Assembly: GCA_938021455.1 (NCBI GenBank)
Contig: CALIGP010000110.1
Coordinates: 1-16,753 of the forward strand
Length of the DNA stretch: 16,753 nucleotides
Source of the DNA: an uncultured Lewinella sp.
Lineage (GTDB): Bacteria > Bacteroidota > Bacteroidia > Chitinophagales > Saprospiraceae
Direction of reading: 5' to 3'
The stretch's first letter is position 1, and every line of letters begins with the position of its first letter. A program made the position numbers and the translations under genes. Under the pieces are notes generated by a model that searched no databases, was not told where the DNA came from, and worked only from the letters and a program-made list of their open reading frames with translations. This document shows positions 7,702-16,084 of this stretch, piece after piece.

Positions 7702-8817
7702 CTATTCAAATTGATTTTTCACAGAAAATCCAGCATTTTTCAATAACTGATCGCGCCGGAACGTCTCAATGTCTGCCCGAACCATTTCGGCACACATCTC
7801 AGCCAAGGAATAAGTCGCTTCCCAACCAAGTTTTGCTTTTGCCTTAGCGGGATCTCCGAGTAACAGCTCAACTTCTGTTGGCCGAAAGTACCGTGGATCT
7901 ATTTCCACGACCTCTTGCCCAACAGGTAGAGGGAAATCAGGATTATTAACTGCCGAGATGGTTCCCTTCTCCTCTATTCCTGTTCCAGACCATTGTAGTT
8001 CAACCCCTACTTCGCGGAAGCTCATGATAACGAAATCACGTACTGTAGTGGTAATTCCTGTAGCCAAAACAAAGTCCTCCGCTTCTTCCTGTTGCAGCAT
8101 GCGCCACATCCCTTCTACATAATCTTTAGCGTGTCCCCAATCGCGTTTAGCATCAAGATTTCCCAAGAAAATTTTATCCTGTAGCCCAAGGCTTATTTTG
8201 GCGACGGCGCGAGTGATCTTTCGAGTAACGAAAGTCTCCCCCCGTAGCGGGGACTCGTGGTTGAAGAGGATACCATTGCAGGCATACATTCCATAAGCCT
8301 CTCGGTAGTTAACCGTAATCCAGTAAGCATACATCTTAGCTACCGCATAAGGAGAGCGAGGGTAAAAGGGCGTAGTTTCTGATTGAGGAACTTCCTGTAC
8401 CAGGCCATACAACTCTGAAGTGGAAGCTTGATAGAACCTAGTCTTTTTAGTCAACCCAAGAAGGCGAATTGCTTCCAGAATTCGGGTTGTTCCAATGCCG
8501 TCTGCGTCTGCAGTATACTCAGGCATGTCGAAGCTAACCTTTACGTGACTCATTGCAGCAAGGTTATAAATTTCATCTGGCTGTACTTCTTTAACAATTC
8601 TTACCAGATTGGTAGAATCCGTTAAGTCTCCGTAATGGAGTACGAAGTTTCGGTTGTCTACGTGTGGATCCTGATAAAGATGGTCAATACGATCTGTATT
8701 GAACAGAGAGGCACGGCGCTTAATGCCATGAACTTCATAGCCTTTGCTGAGAAGGAGTTCGGAAAGGTAGGCTCCGTCTTGTCCGGTAATTCCGGTGATG
8801 AGGGCGCGTTTTGACAT
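7702..8817 (-). CDS. gmd: GDP-mannose 4,6-dehydratase
   Basis: A 371-residue extended SDR, the full length for the family. It converts GDP-D-mannose to GDP-4-keto-6-deoxy-D-mannose, the first step to GDP-L-fucose. GITGQDG (9-15) binds NADP. ASTSELYG (131-138) contains the catalytic Thr133 and Glu135, and YAVAK (157-161) the Tyr157/Lys161 pair, at the same numbers as in the Escherichia coli enzyme. RRASLFNTDRIDHL (34-47) and FNHESPLRGETFVTRK are Gmd-specific signatures, the second contributing to tetramer and substrate binding. It starts with ATG after a 77-base gap from the SDR gene and is followed 16 bases later by fcl, so the two consecutive pathway steps are adjacent. Confidence 0.97.
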   Translation of the reverse strand: MSKRALITGITGQDGAYLSELLLSKGYEVHGIKRRASLFNTDRIDHLYQDPHVDNRNFVLHYGDLTDSTNLVRIVKEVQPDEIYNLAAMSHVKVSFDMPEYTADADGIGTTRILEAIRLLGLTKKTRFYQASTSELYGLVQEVPQSETTPFYPRSPYAVAKMYAYWITVNYREAYGMYACNGILFNHESPLRGETFVTRKITRAVAKISLGLQDKIFLGNLDAKRDWGHAKDYVEGMWRMLQQEEAEDFVLATGITTTVRDFVIMSFREVGVELQWSGTGIEEKGTISAVNNPDFPLPVGQEVVEIDPRYFRPTEVELLLGDPAKAKAKLGWEATYSLAEMCAEMVRADIETFRRDQLLKNAGFSVKNQFE

Positions 8818-8894
8818 TTATAGTTAGTTTCTAGTTTAGTTACATATTTAACAACACCTGCTAACTTTCAATTGGCGGTCAACATAGCATTCAA

Positions 8895-9884
8895 TCAAAC
8901 ATCGAAGTATTTTTCATCTTCCTTATAGTCCTGCTCCATCCAGGAGACCATATTCTGCAGCCCCTGGTGAGTAGTGTACTTCGGAGAGAAGCCTTCAGCC
9001 AGAAGTTTATCTGCCTTATGGAAAGTTTCTGTGCAGAACTTAGCTACCCGATTAGTTGAAATTGGTAGATCTTTACCCGTTATCTTGATCAACACATCAA
9101 ATGGTAACGCGAGCGCGTAAACGGCCCAGTAGGGCAGCGTAACGGGGTCTTTTCTGTTCAAAGACTTAGAGATTTGGGTAGCAATTTCTCTACTCGTCAG
9201 TTGAGGTTCATCTGCATAATTATAGATGCTCACGCCGGGCACCATCTTTTCCATTAGATGTAGCGTTGCTTCTACTATGTTTTTCACGTAGGCAACCGAC
9301 TTGATGTTTTTCCCATCACCGATATGAAAATACCGGCCTGCCCGAATCTGGTGAATAAGCCGAAACATGTTGGCAACGTTCCGCTCACCAAAAACAACCG
9401 TTGGGCGGATAATCAACACGGATCGATCGTCTTGCTCCGCGCACCATCGCTGCAAAACTTTTTCCCCCGCAAGTTTTGATGCTCCGTAAGGAAGGTTAGG
9501 ATTTGGGGCAAGATTTTCGTCGCTTGGAACCTTATTGTTGCCGTAAACAGCCACCGAAGAGTAAAAAATAATTTCTTTGATACCGTGCCTGGTGGCTGCT
9601 TCACAAATTACTTCGGTCCCTTTCTCATTAGTCTTAAAGTAATCTTCTTCGCTCAGGCCAAAGTCTTTGTGTTCAGCAGCCAGTGAAACGATTCTATCAC
9701 AGGCAAAGGAGGTAATGGCCCGTTCAACATCTTCGGGCTTACGAATATCCCCCTTAATGAAAGATGAATGGTAATCGAATTCCGGTTCCAGAAGATCAAT
9801 ATTACCGAATTCCTCCGATGCAAGAGCTTGGTGAAAATGATACCCAATGAAGCCTGATGCTCCGGTAAATAAGGTTCGTTTCAT
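8895..9884 (-). CDS. Extended short-chain dehydrogenase (NAD-dependent sugar epimerase/dehydratase)
   Basis: A 329-residue Rossmann protein. TGASGFIG (7-14) is the GxxGxxG dinucleotide-binding loop. SLAAEHKD near 67-74 resembles the 'LAA' motif after the fourth strand. FYSSVAVYG supplies the catalytic Ser region and YGASKLAGEK the Tyr-x3-Lys pair. RPTVVFGERN is the usual substrate-side 'RP..V(F/Y)G' segment. The C-terminal domain carries a hydrophobic stretch (YWAVYALALPFDVLIKITG), as in some 4-keto-reductases of the WbpV/WbpK group. It acts on a nucleotide-sugar in the cytoplasm, either epimerising or reducing a 4-keto intermediate; sequence alone does not separate these. Its ATG overlaps the GT4 stop by 4 bases, so it closes the right-hand coupled block. 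Confidence 0.82.
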   Translation of the reverse strand: MKRTLFTGASGFIGYHFHQALASEEFGNIDLLEPEFDYHSSFIKGDIRKPEDVERAITSFACDRIVSLAAEHKDFGLSEEDYFKTNEKGTEVICEAATRHGIKEIIFYSSVAVYGNNKVPSDENLAPNPNLPYGASKLAGEKVLQRWCAEQDDRSVLIIRPTVVFGERNVANMFRLIHQIRAGRYFHIGDGKNIKSVAYVKNIVEATLHLMEKMVPGVSIYNYADEPQLTSREIATQISKSLNRKDPVTLPYWAVYALALPFDVLIKITGKDLPISTNRVAKFCTETFHKADKLLAEGFSPKYTTHQGLQNMVSWMEQDYKEDEKYFDV

Positions 9885-10990
9885 GCCTTGTTGATGAGAT
9901 TATGATAAAGAGCAACCGTTTTTTTGTACATAGCCTCGCGAGTAAACCTTTGCTCAAACAACTCACGGGAGTTCCTCCCCATTTCCGCCAACTTGTCGGG
10001 TGATTTCATCATTTTTTCCAGCGCATTGGCAACAGCGTTTACGTCCTTTGGCGGGACTGTGATGCCATTGTAATCGTCAATCACCTGCTCTTTCACCCCG
10101 GCTACATCAGTAGCAAGAATTGGCAAGCCGAATGACAGCCCTTCCAGGATGGAAATCGGGAATCCTTCCCAGTTTGTAATCAGGGTTAGTAAATGGGACC
10201 GGCAAAGATAATCACCTACATTTGAAACTGCTCCCTTGAAATGAATACGATCTGTCAAATTGAGAGTACGTGTTTTCTCCGATAGCATTTCCATAAGTGG
10301 TCCATCCCCTAAAAAAAAGACTTCCCAATCAAGATTCTTGACTTTCGCCAGCGCTTCAATGAGCGTGAAATGATCTTTTTGCGGACGAAGTCCGGCAACC
10401 ATCGTAATGGTAAACCGATCACTTTTTACTTTCTTATAGCGGCCGGCAATATCTTCTACCCCATTATGAATGGTTACAATTTTTGCTGCTTTAGCCACTT
10501 TCTTCTGCAGCCCATATTCCCGACCAGCTTCAGCTACCGTGATGATACCGTCAGAAATTCGGCCAGCAGCTCTTTCAGCCGTCAGGAAAACCATACGCTT
10601 TATGAACGGTATTCCGCCTTCAAAGGACCAACCATGAGAGGTGAAGGTATTGGGCATCTTAGCTCTTCGACACGCTATTCTTGATAATAAACCGGCCTTT
10701 GAAGAGTGAGAAGCCACCAGGTCCGGTTGATAGGTCTTTAGAAATGAGATTAAGTCCTTAACAAATTTTATATCTTTTCCCGGATTAATGGGATGTACCA
10801 GAGAGTTGAAAATTTTAAAAGATATACCTTCTGCATCCAGTAAGTCCGTTAGTGTACCAGCTGTACCCGTTACAACCATTACCTCATGGCCATTTTTTTT
10901 AAGCAGTACACACAAGTCCAATACGTGTTTTTGTGCGCCATAGAGCTCATGCCCGATGGTGATTACCTGTAATATTCTCATTTTTTTCAT
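9881..10990 (-). CDS. GT4 family glycosyltransferase (GT-B fold)
   Basis: A 369-residue retaining glycosyltransferase. The N-terminal domain opens with ITIGHELYGAQKHV, typical of the GT4 acceptor domain with its Gly-rich loop. The C-terminal domain has GLRPQKDH (donor phosphate-binding Arg202 and Lys205) and EGFPISILE, the E-x7-E motif (Glu275, Glu283) that binds the nucleotide-sugar. I chose the ATG at 10990-10988 because it forms an ATGA overlap with the TGA of the upstream sulfotransferase; a TTG three codons earlier is less likely, and an ATG three codons later is possible. The stop overlaps the SDR start by 4 bases. The donor is not determinable; GDP-fucose is one candidate because gmd and fcl lie downstream. 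Confidence 0.88.
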   Translation of the reverse strand: MKKMRILQVITIGHELYGAQKHVLDLCVLLKKNGHEVMVVTGTAGTLTDLLDAEGISFKIFNSLVHPINPGKDIKFVKDLISFLKTYQPDLVASHSSKAGLLSRIACRRAKMPNTFTSHGWSFEGGIPFIKRMVFLTAERAAGRISDGIITVAEAGREYGLQKKVAKAAKIVTIHNGVEDIAGRYKKVKSDRFTITMVAGLRPQKDHFTLIEALAKVKNLDWEVFFLGDGPLMEMLSEKTRTLNLTDRIHFKGAVSNVGDYLCRSHLLTLITNWEGFPISILEGLSFGLPILATDVAGVKEQVIDDYNGITVPPKDVNAVANALEKMMKSPDKLAEMGRNSRELFEQRFTREAMYKKTVALYHNLINKA

Positions 10991-11820
10991 TTCAGCCAAT
11001 CGCTTAATTCTCTTCCGGTCATTTTTTCTAGCTCCTGAACATCTTCTCTGAAGTGACTTTCAATAAGCCAAGCCCTGTCTTCAGCAGAAAGCGTTGGCAC
11101 CTGAGAAGTTGTCTCTACCCCGGGCTTTCCAAAGATCATGCCCTTAAGGCCTGCCTTTTTAGCCATCTCAATGATCGGATACAGCCTTAGTGACCTTAAA
11201 ATATTTCCGACTTTGTCTGCGGCAGCAGCAACATAGTAGTTTGGCGCAACGGCAGCCTCAAACGACTTTCCCGTCAGATGATCCGGTACCGGAACGTAGG
11301 CGATTCCCAGGAATTGACAAAGCTGGCGAACGTAAGCTTCCCGGTCGCTAACAAGGTCCTCCAGAAATAATATGTTCACAGAAGAAAACACCGCTTTCCA
11401 GGAAAGAATTACTTGATGATAGTAGCTACCGTCAATTACTTCTTTGTTCTCGACAGCCTCCCTGAATCCTCCCTTTATCTGCCCATACCGTACGCGGTGT
11501 AAATAAAGAGAAAAGGTTCTTTTAGCCGGGTCTCTGAGCGTACAAATAATTGGCACGTCGCCTAGATCATCTAGTATACGATCTGGTGCCTTAAGGTTCT
11601 CAAAATATGTAGGCCCTACCTCAAGTACGCAAGGCAAATCAGTAGTACTCTCAAAATGTTTTGCGTACCACCCAATGCCTTTGTGGTAATATTTATCAAA
11701 AAAGAAAGTCTCCTTAACTCCCTTTGCCACATTTACGTCGTCACGCCACTGCAGGTAAGCGTAAATCCAGCTTGTTCCTGCTTTCTGCGGACCAACGATT
11801 AGCGCTGTTGGTAATGTCAT
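10987..11820 (-). CDS. NST-type PAPS-dependent sulfotransferase (second copy)
   Basis: A 277-residue paralogue of the enzyme at 12923-13768, with the same motif spacing: GPQKAGTSW (10-18, Lys13), KETFFFDKYYHKG (36-48, with the presumed base Glu37), EVGPTYF (67-73, like the 'KTPAYF' of 3-OST enzymes) and CTLRDPAKRTFSLY (93-106, Arg96 and Ser104). The C-terminal half is quite different from the first copy, which is where acceptor choice usually lies, so the two probably sulfate different positions or sugars. It has no signal peptide and should act in the cytoplasm with PAPS. Its ATG shares one base with the lipoprotein stop (TAATG), and its TGA overlaps the ATG of the following GT4 by 4 bases. 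Confidence 0.87.
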   Translation of the reverse strand: MTLPTALIVGPQKAGTSWIYAYLQWRDDVNVAKGVKETFFFDKYYHKGIGWYAKHFESTTDLPCVLEVGPTYFENLKAPDRILDDLGDVPIICTLRDPAKRTFSLYLHRVRYGQIKGGFREAVENKEVIDGSYYHQVILSWKAVFSSVNILFLEDLVSDREAYVRQLCQFLGIAYVPVPDHLTGKSFEAAVAPNYYVAAAADKVGNILRSLRLYPIIEMAKKAGLKGMIFGKPGVETTSQVPTLSAEDRAWLIESHFREDVQELEKMTGRELSDWLK

Positions 11821-12923
11821 TATTTCTTTGGCTTTTGCTTACGCTTTCGAGTCACTAGATTAGCCCCTTGAACTTTACTTTTTGTGTGGGAGATGGGTTT
11901 ACCCGCACCTTTATCCGATACATACCGCCCCCCAAAGTAGTTATTCAGTCGACCTTGGTCAATTACGACTGGGGAAGGGTTACCAGGGTGTGTGACTTGT
12001 TGCCCTCCAGTAAAGGTGTTTTCTGAGGATCTTTCGATCAGCATGGCTGGCAAATCTTTATTTTCCCGACTGTTGCCTTCACAATGAAGTCCCATCCAAG
12101 TATTATAATTCGCTGTCCCTTTCAGATGTACCCCATATCTTAAATTGAGCCGGGCATAGATTCCCGTAAAAGTGTTTGCATTTACCCAACATTTAGGAAA
12201 TGAGCCATTAAGTACAAAGCCATCCTGATTATTAATTGCTTTCAGGTTAACGAAGGTAGACCAGGCAACCTGGCTTCCCTTTTCTCCTCCAAGACGAAAC
12301 CCCGCCAGTTTACACCCTCTGGCCGTCAGATTTTCAAAGTGACCTCCCTGTCCACGATACCAGACAAACCCTTCAGCCGGGCTATTTACTACCGAGACAT
12401 CTCTTATGGTCGTTCCGGGAGACTTTACGTAGACCGTGTTATTCAACTCCGCTCCGTTGCCGGTCCAGACCATTCCCTCCTTAAAACAGGAAGGAAATTC
12501 AATACGACGGGTCAACGCATATTTCTTCCGTTGGGTAACGAAACTTGCTCCTGTTTCACATGCTGTAGCAATCGCCCGTTCAAAGGCCGCATAGTCATCT
12601 GTCTGCCCGTCTCCCCGGGCACCAAACCATTCCGGCATCAGATAACCACCATCTTCAAATTCGGCCCGTACAAACGTCTTTCCGGCACCGTCTTTAACAT
12701 AAAGTACTCCGTCAGCTTTCTGTTTAGTTGTTTGACGGAACCATCCACCACCTTTTCCTAAAATAAAAACCTGAGGTTGATTGACAGACTGCCTGGCCAG
12801 CATCTTTAGTTCCATAGCGGTATTTGATTCAGGGCTGATTCCACTCCCTGTAGTTCGGCTACAGCCCATCAGCAATAAAGCTGAGGCCATAAAAAGGTAA
12901 ATTCCCGTAAGTCTCATGATCAT
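11820..12923 (-). CDS. Pectate-lyase-like right-handed beta-helix lipoprotein
   Basis: A 367-residue protein. The N-terminus has a short basic start, a hydrophobic core and LLLMGCS (residues 16-22), a plausible lipobox with Cys21, so it is probably exported and lipid-anchored. WFGARGDGQTDDYAAF (about 99-114) is the hallmark of the pectate-lyase/rhamnogalacturonase/epimerase-like superfamily found in tailspikes, polysaccharide lyases and C5-epimerases. The remainder shows recurring short strands with N and G turns, for example 'NTFTG' twice (about 246 and 301), as in a beta-helix. The tail is very basic (RKRKQKPKK). It sits between two sulfotransferase genes with 1-base overlaps on both sides, so it is made together with them. 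It might cleave, epimerise or bind the glycan outside the cell. I see no safe catalytic triad, so the activity is open. Start: the first ATG, in a TAATG junction, with a second ATG two codons later. Confidence 0.8.
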   Translation of the reverse strand: MIMRLTGIYLFMASALLLMGCSRTTGSGISPESNTAMELKMLARQSVNQPQVFILGKGGGWFRQTTKQKADGVLYVKDGAGKTFVRAEFEDGGYLMPEWFGARGDGQTDDYAAFERAIATACETGASFVTQRKKYALTRRIEFPSCFKEGMVWTGNGAELNNTVYVKSPGTTIRDVSVVNSPAEGFVWYRGQGGHFENLTARGCKLAGFRLGGEKGSQVAWSTFVNLKAINNQDGFVLNGSFPKCWVNANTFTGIYARLNLRYGVHLKGTANYNTWMGLHCEGNSRENKDLPAMLIERSSENTFTGGQQVTHPGNPSPVVIDQGRLNNYFGGRYVSDKGAGKPISHTKSKVQGANLVTRKRKQKPKK

Positions 12924-13768
12924 TACTGTTTATTTAATTGCCAAACTTCTCTAAGGTCCCGCCCCAGCCAGTCCGACAAGTGATCCACTTCCAGCGAGAA
13001 ATAATCCTCCAGCTGTTGGCGGGTCTCCGGCAGAAGCACGGGCTTCTCCCCTTCTTTGTATTCTCCATACAGTGCGCCGGTTACCCGCTTATTATACTTG
13101 ATTTTAGTAATCAACTCCGGATGCCCCAACCTACGTACCAGGCCGGCACTAGCTTTAACCACTCTGGCTACCAGTGGGCTGCGGGCCTTACTGGCAGGCA
13201 ATACTTTTTCGTTGAGGATTTCTTCAGACAGCCTTCCCTTCACTCCTAAGAAAGAAAAAAGATCATCCGCATATTGGCGGTTATCTACTCTTAAGTCTTC
13301 CATTAGTAGCACCTTGATCTGAGAGCGGTCGAAGTATTCTTCGTACTGCTTGAAAAAAGTGTAGTAATTCCCTCTCTCCTGCAGGTCCGGCCGTACGACA
13401 AGTGCCTCTTCAAAGGAACAGGAAAGGGTTCCGTTCCGACGAAGGAACAGATAATGCGAGAATGTTCTGTCCACTGGATTACGAATTGTACTTACCAATT
13501 TCACAGTAGGGTACTTCTCTTTGATCCGTGCTGGCACCTCCTTGGAAAAGACGTAAGTGTTGGAGACCTCCCCCAACAACTGTCCGCGTTCAGCATGCTT
13601 AAAAAACTTACTGTACCAATCGTCTCCCTTATGGAAATATTCTTCAAAGTACAACGTCTCCTTCGCGGAAGAAACACAAACCTCCGGGTGCTGATTCAGT
13701 ATTTTGTAGACCCAGCTGGTACCACATTTACCCGGTCCAATTACAATGAAATCTAACTGGATACTCAT
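12923..13768 (-). CDS. NST-type PAPS-dependent sulfotransferase (first copy)
   Basis: A 281-residue protein of the Sulfotransfer_1 fold, closest in pattern to heparan-sulfate NST/3-OST enzymes. GPGKCGTSW (11-19) is the 5'-phosphosulfate-binding loop, with Lys14. KETLYFEEYFHKG (36-48) holds the Glu expected to act as catalytic base and the conserved 'FF..YHKG..WY' block. STIRNPVDRTFSHY (93-106) is the 3'-phosphate-binding motif, with Arg96 and Ser104. The C-terminal 'L..YF...V..L...LGRDL' is also typical. The expected reaction is sulfate transfer from PAPS to a hydroxyl or amino group of a sugar. There is no signal peptide, so it should act in the cytoplasm on lipid-linked units. It overlaps the polymerase gene by 4 bases and the lipoprotein gene by 1 base (TAATG). 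The acceptor sugar is unknown; fucose is plausible from context. Confidence 0.87.
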   Translation of the reverse strand: MSIQLDFIVIGPGKCGTSWVYKILNQHPEVCVSSAKETLYFEEYFHKGDDWYSKFFKHAERGQLLGEVSNTYVFSKEVPARIKEKYPTVKLVSTIRNPVDRTFSHYLFLRRNGTLSCSFEEALVVRPDLQERGNYYTFFKQYEEYFDRSQIKVLLMEDLRVDNRQYADDLFSFLGVKGRLSEEILNEKVLPASKARSPLVARVVKASAGLVRRLGHPELITKIKYNKRVTGALYGEYKEGEKPVLLPETRQQLEDYFSLEVDHLSDWLGRDLREVWQLNKQ

Positions 13769-15105
13769 GCGGTAAGTTTGTTTTTATTTCTCTGACGATA
13801 CTCAATGACGGTTGCGAGTAGCAAGGCCGTAGATATGGCAATATATGGGAATATAGCCATCCGCATCCGAAATGCATTGCCAGCGTTATTGACGATGAAG
13901 CCCATAACCCCCACACTGGTAAAAAAGGTTAAAAAGAGGGCTAAGAACACTCGTTCTCTTTTTAGTCCAATCTTGATCAATCCGGAGAGGATATACTTTT
14001 TTCTGAGCCGCCAGAATCCAAATATCATTACAATGATAAAGGAAGAATCAATCGCAGCAAATACCTTAGGCACACTCGTGATCAACCAGGGAAAAGGTAG
14101 AACGATCATCCCAAGAGCTTGCAAGCCCCAGCGGGCATACCAGGGAATAGCGTGATAAATATTCGGGGGAACAATGTGGCTACCATCCCCAACACCTAAC
14201 TCCCGGTCATAGCGATTAGAGGCATAGGTAGTAACAATGTCCACAGGTGACACCCCGACAGCACCAATGTTGGAAGTAACAAAACCGTAAGCGAAATAAG
14301 CAACTACTAGTCCTGGTAGGATGACCACAACGAACGATCCAACCATTAATAACAACTTGCTATTAACGCTCTTGGTATTCTTATAGTAAGATATTAAGCC
14401 CCACAGAATCAGAAAGCCGTAGGGGGCAAATAAGAAAGCAAACAACTCTGGTCGCATGCTAAAGATCATAAGAATAGAGAACAGGATGCCCAAAACAGGC
14501 AGATAGCTTTTGGTCAGGTAGAAGCGTATCAACGAGACTACGTTCATGGTCATGAATAAGTAGATCACCGGGTCCCGCAAGCCAAACATAGAAAAGTTTA
14601 TGGCAGCCGGGTAGATCGTAAGAAATATCAGCACCAAAAAGGACGCCAAAGAACCAAAAATGCTCCTCAGACCAAAGAAGGCATAAACCGCCGCAAGGCT
14701 ACTACAGAAGCCGTTGACCAGCAGCACATTCTCCCTGGCAATACCAAAGAGATAGGTAAAGGGATAATTCACAAAAAACTGAACCAAAAACGTAGGTTGA
14801 ATCCGCCCTTCCAGTATTTCTGTTGCACCATAGTTCTCCGAGTACCAGTAGAACCAAAGCACAAAGTTACCAGCGGGTTTCCTCGGAAGAATCTGGTAAT
14901 GCTCATTCAGAAGAATAAGTACTATTTTAAAGGCAAACACCCCTCCGGCAATTAAACCAAAGAAGAACTGTTGCTTCCTGTCTTTAACGAAAAGTGACAT
15001 CAGAAGGAGCGACATCAAAAAAAACAATCCCAGCAGTAGCGTTCGGTAGAAATCTCCGGTGTACTCCGTAGCGGGAAAATCTTTATAGAAGTAACTAAGA
15101 TCCAT
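13765..15105 (-). CDS. Polytopic membrane protein, candidate Wzy-type polysaccharide polymerase
   Basis: A 446-residue protein with roughly ten to twelve hydrophobic segments spread over its whole length, beginning at about residues 22-40 and 47-67 and ending near 425-437. Charged residues sit within or next to membrane segments at FGLRDPVIY (R177, D178) and SMRPELFAF (R218, E220), as seen in Wzy/EpsG-like polymerases, which use loop arginines to hold the glycan. It is the only polytopic protein in the window, which in a glycan locus fits polymerisation of repeat units on the periplasmic side. Sequence conservation in this class is poor, so a GT-C glycosyltransferase is an alternative. The TGA stop overlaps the ATG of the next gene (sulfotransferase) by 4 bases. 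Confidence 0.65.
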   Translation of the reverse strand: MDLSYFYKDFPATEYTGDFYRTLLLGLFFLMSLLLMSLFVKDRKQQFFFGLIAGGVFAFKIVLILLNEHYQILPRKPAGNFVLWFYWYSENYGATEILEGRIQPTFLVQFFVNYPFTYLFGIARENVLLVNGFCSSLAAVYAFFGLRSIFGSLASFLVLIFLTIYPAAINFSMFGLRDPVIYLFMTMNVVSLIRFYLTKSYLPVLGILFSILMIFSMRPELFAFLFAPYGFLILWGLISYYKNTKSVNSKLLLMVGSFVVVILPGLVVAYFAYGFVTSNIGAVGVSPVDIVTTYASNRYDRELGVGDGSHIVPPNIYHAIPWYARWGLQALGMIVLPFPWLITSVPKVFAAIDSSFIIVMIFGFWRLRKKYILSGLIKIGLKRERVFLALFLTFFTSVGVMGFIVNNAGNAFRMRMAIFPYIAISTALLLATVIEYRQRNKNKLTA

Positions 15106-15109
15106 GATC

Positions 15110-16084
15110 TTACTTTAAGCTTACTTTTAGTATTTCTCCGTCCACCTCGTATGTGACCGTGTGATTCCGGGACAGTATCCTCGTTGCAGCGTACAATTTG
15201 TAAGGAAAAAAGAATAAGTCCGCCAGTCGGGATTTAAGCTTACCCAGTGGAAAGATTAGCAGTAACAAAGCCGGCAGACCGAAAAGGAGCTGCCCCGTAA
15301 GCAAGCCTGCCAATACGCAAATAAAAACCAGCAGATTCAAAAATTTATCGTATTGAATTCTAAAGTAGTCCGCTACATATCCTTCTTTAACCGCATAGTA
15401 AAAGGACGTCAGGTAACCCGTTTTCCCGTTGAGGCTCGTAAAAGCCGCCCACTTTGAGCTTGTCTTACGTTTAAAGTTGTTGTGATCAAATGCTTTTACC
15501 GGCAAGCCAACTATTTTGCCATCGCCATAAAACTGGGCGTAAAAGTCTTTTTCTTCGTTGTTAATAACCAACGGATGAAAAGACCGGCCACCTTCCACAA
15601 GCTTACGGTCTATCTGGAGAAAACCACAGGGCTTAATGAGTACACCTTCCCACTCAATTCCGTTATAATTTGCAATCTCGCGCTTCAGCTCCCCTTCCAT
15701 GCTCAGCTCTCTTTCGTTCCACTGCCCCACAATGGCGCGGTGCTTTGCGTAAGCTTCTCCCGTGTCCAGAAACCAAGTTGGAGAGAGTGTCATATCACCA
15801 TCCAGAAAGAGAATATTGTTATGTCTGGCGTGCTTAAGCCCTAAATGGCGCCCTAATGCGGCGGAGTAAAAAGTTGATGATGTGATAGCCAGAGTTCTCA
15901 CCTCAGAATAGGAACGTGCCAACTCCAGGGAGCTGTCGGTAGAGTTACTGTCCACATAAATAATCTCATAGGATTTAATCAGTTGCCCGGCCCGTGTAAT
16001 CGCAGTAATGACACTATCGATGGAGCGACCCAGAATTTTTTCCGCATTTTTTCCGATGATGACAACACTAAGCTGGTAACTCAC
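15110..16084 (-). CDS. Membrane-attached GT2 glycosyltransferase
   Basis: A 324-residue GT-A fold glycosyltransferase. The N-terminal strand SVVIIGKNAEKIL (residues 6-18) and YVDSNSTDSS (43-52) form the nucleotide-binding half. LFLDGDMTL (92-100) supplies a DGD in place of the common DxD metal-binding motif. NNEEKDFY (175-182) is the likely acceptor-side acidic motif. A hydrophobic stretch at about 250-281 gives one or two membrane segments, so the enzyme probably sits on the cytoplasmic face of the inner membrane. The start is GTG at 16084-16082: the conserved first beta strand begins at residue 5, and no ATG lies between it and the upstream in-frame stop. The gene ends 4 bases before the polymerase candidate, consistent with one operon. 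Its donor sugar is unknown. Confidence 0.85.
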   Translation of the reverse strand: MSYQLSVVIIGKNAEKILGRSIDSVITAITRAGQLIKSYEIIYVDSNSTDSSLELARSYSEVRTLAITSSTFYSAALGRHLGLKHARHNNILFLDGDMTLSPTWFLDTGEAYAKHRAIVGQWNERELSMEGELKREIANYNGIEWEGVLIKPCGFLQIDRKLVEGGRSFHPLVINNEEKDFYAQFYGDGKIVGLPVKAFDHNNFKRKTSSKWAAFTSLNGKTGYLTSFYYAVKEGYVADYFRIQYDKFLNLLVFICVLAGLLTGQLLFGLPALLLLIFPLGKLKSRLADLFFFPYKLYAATRILSRNHTVTYEVDGEILKVSLK

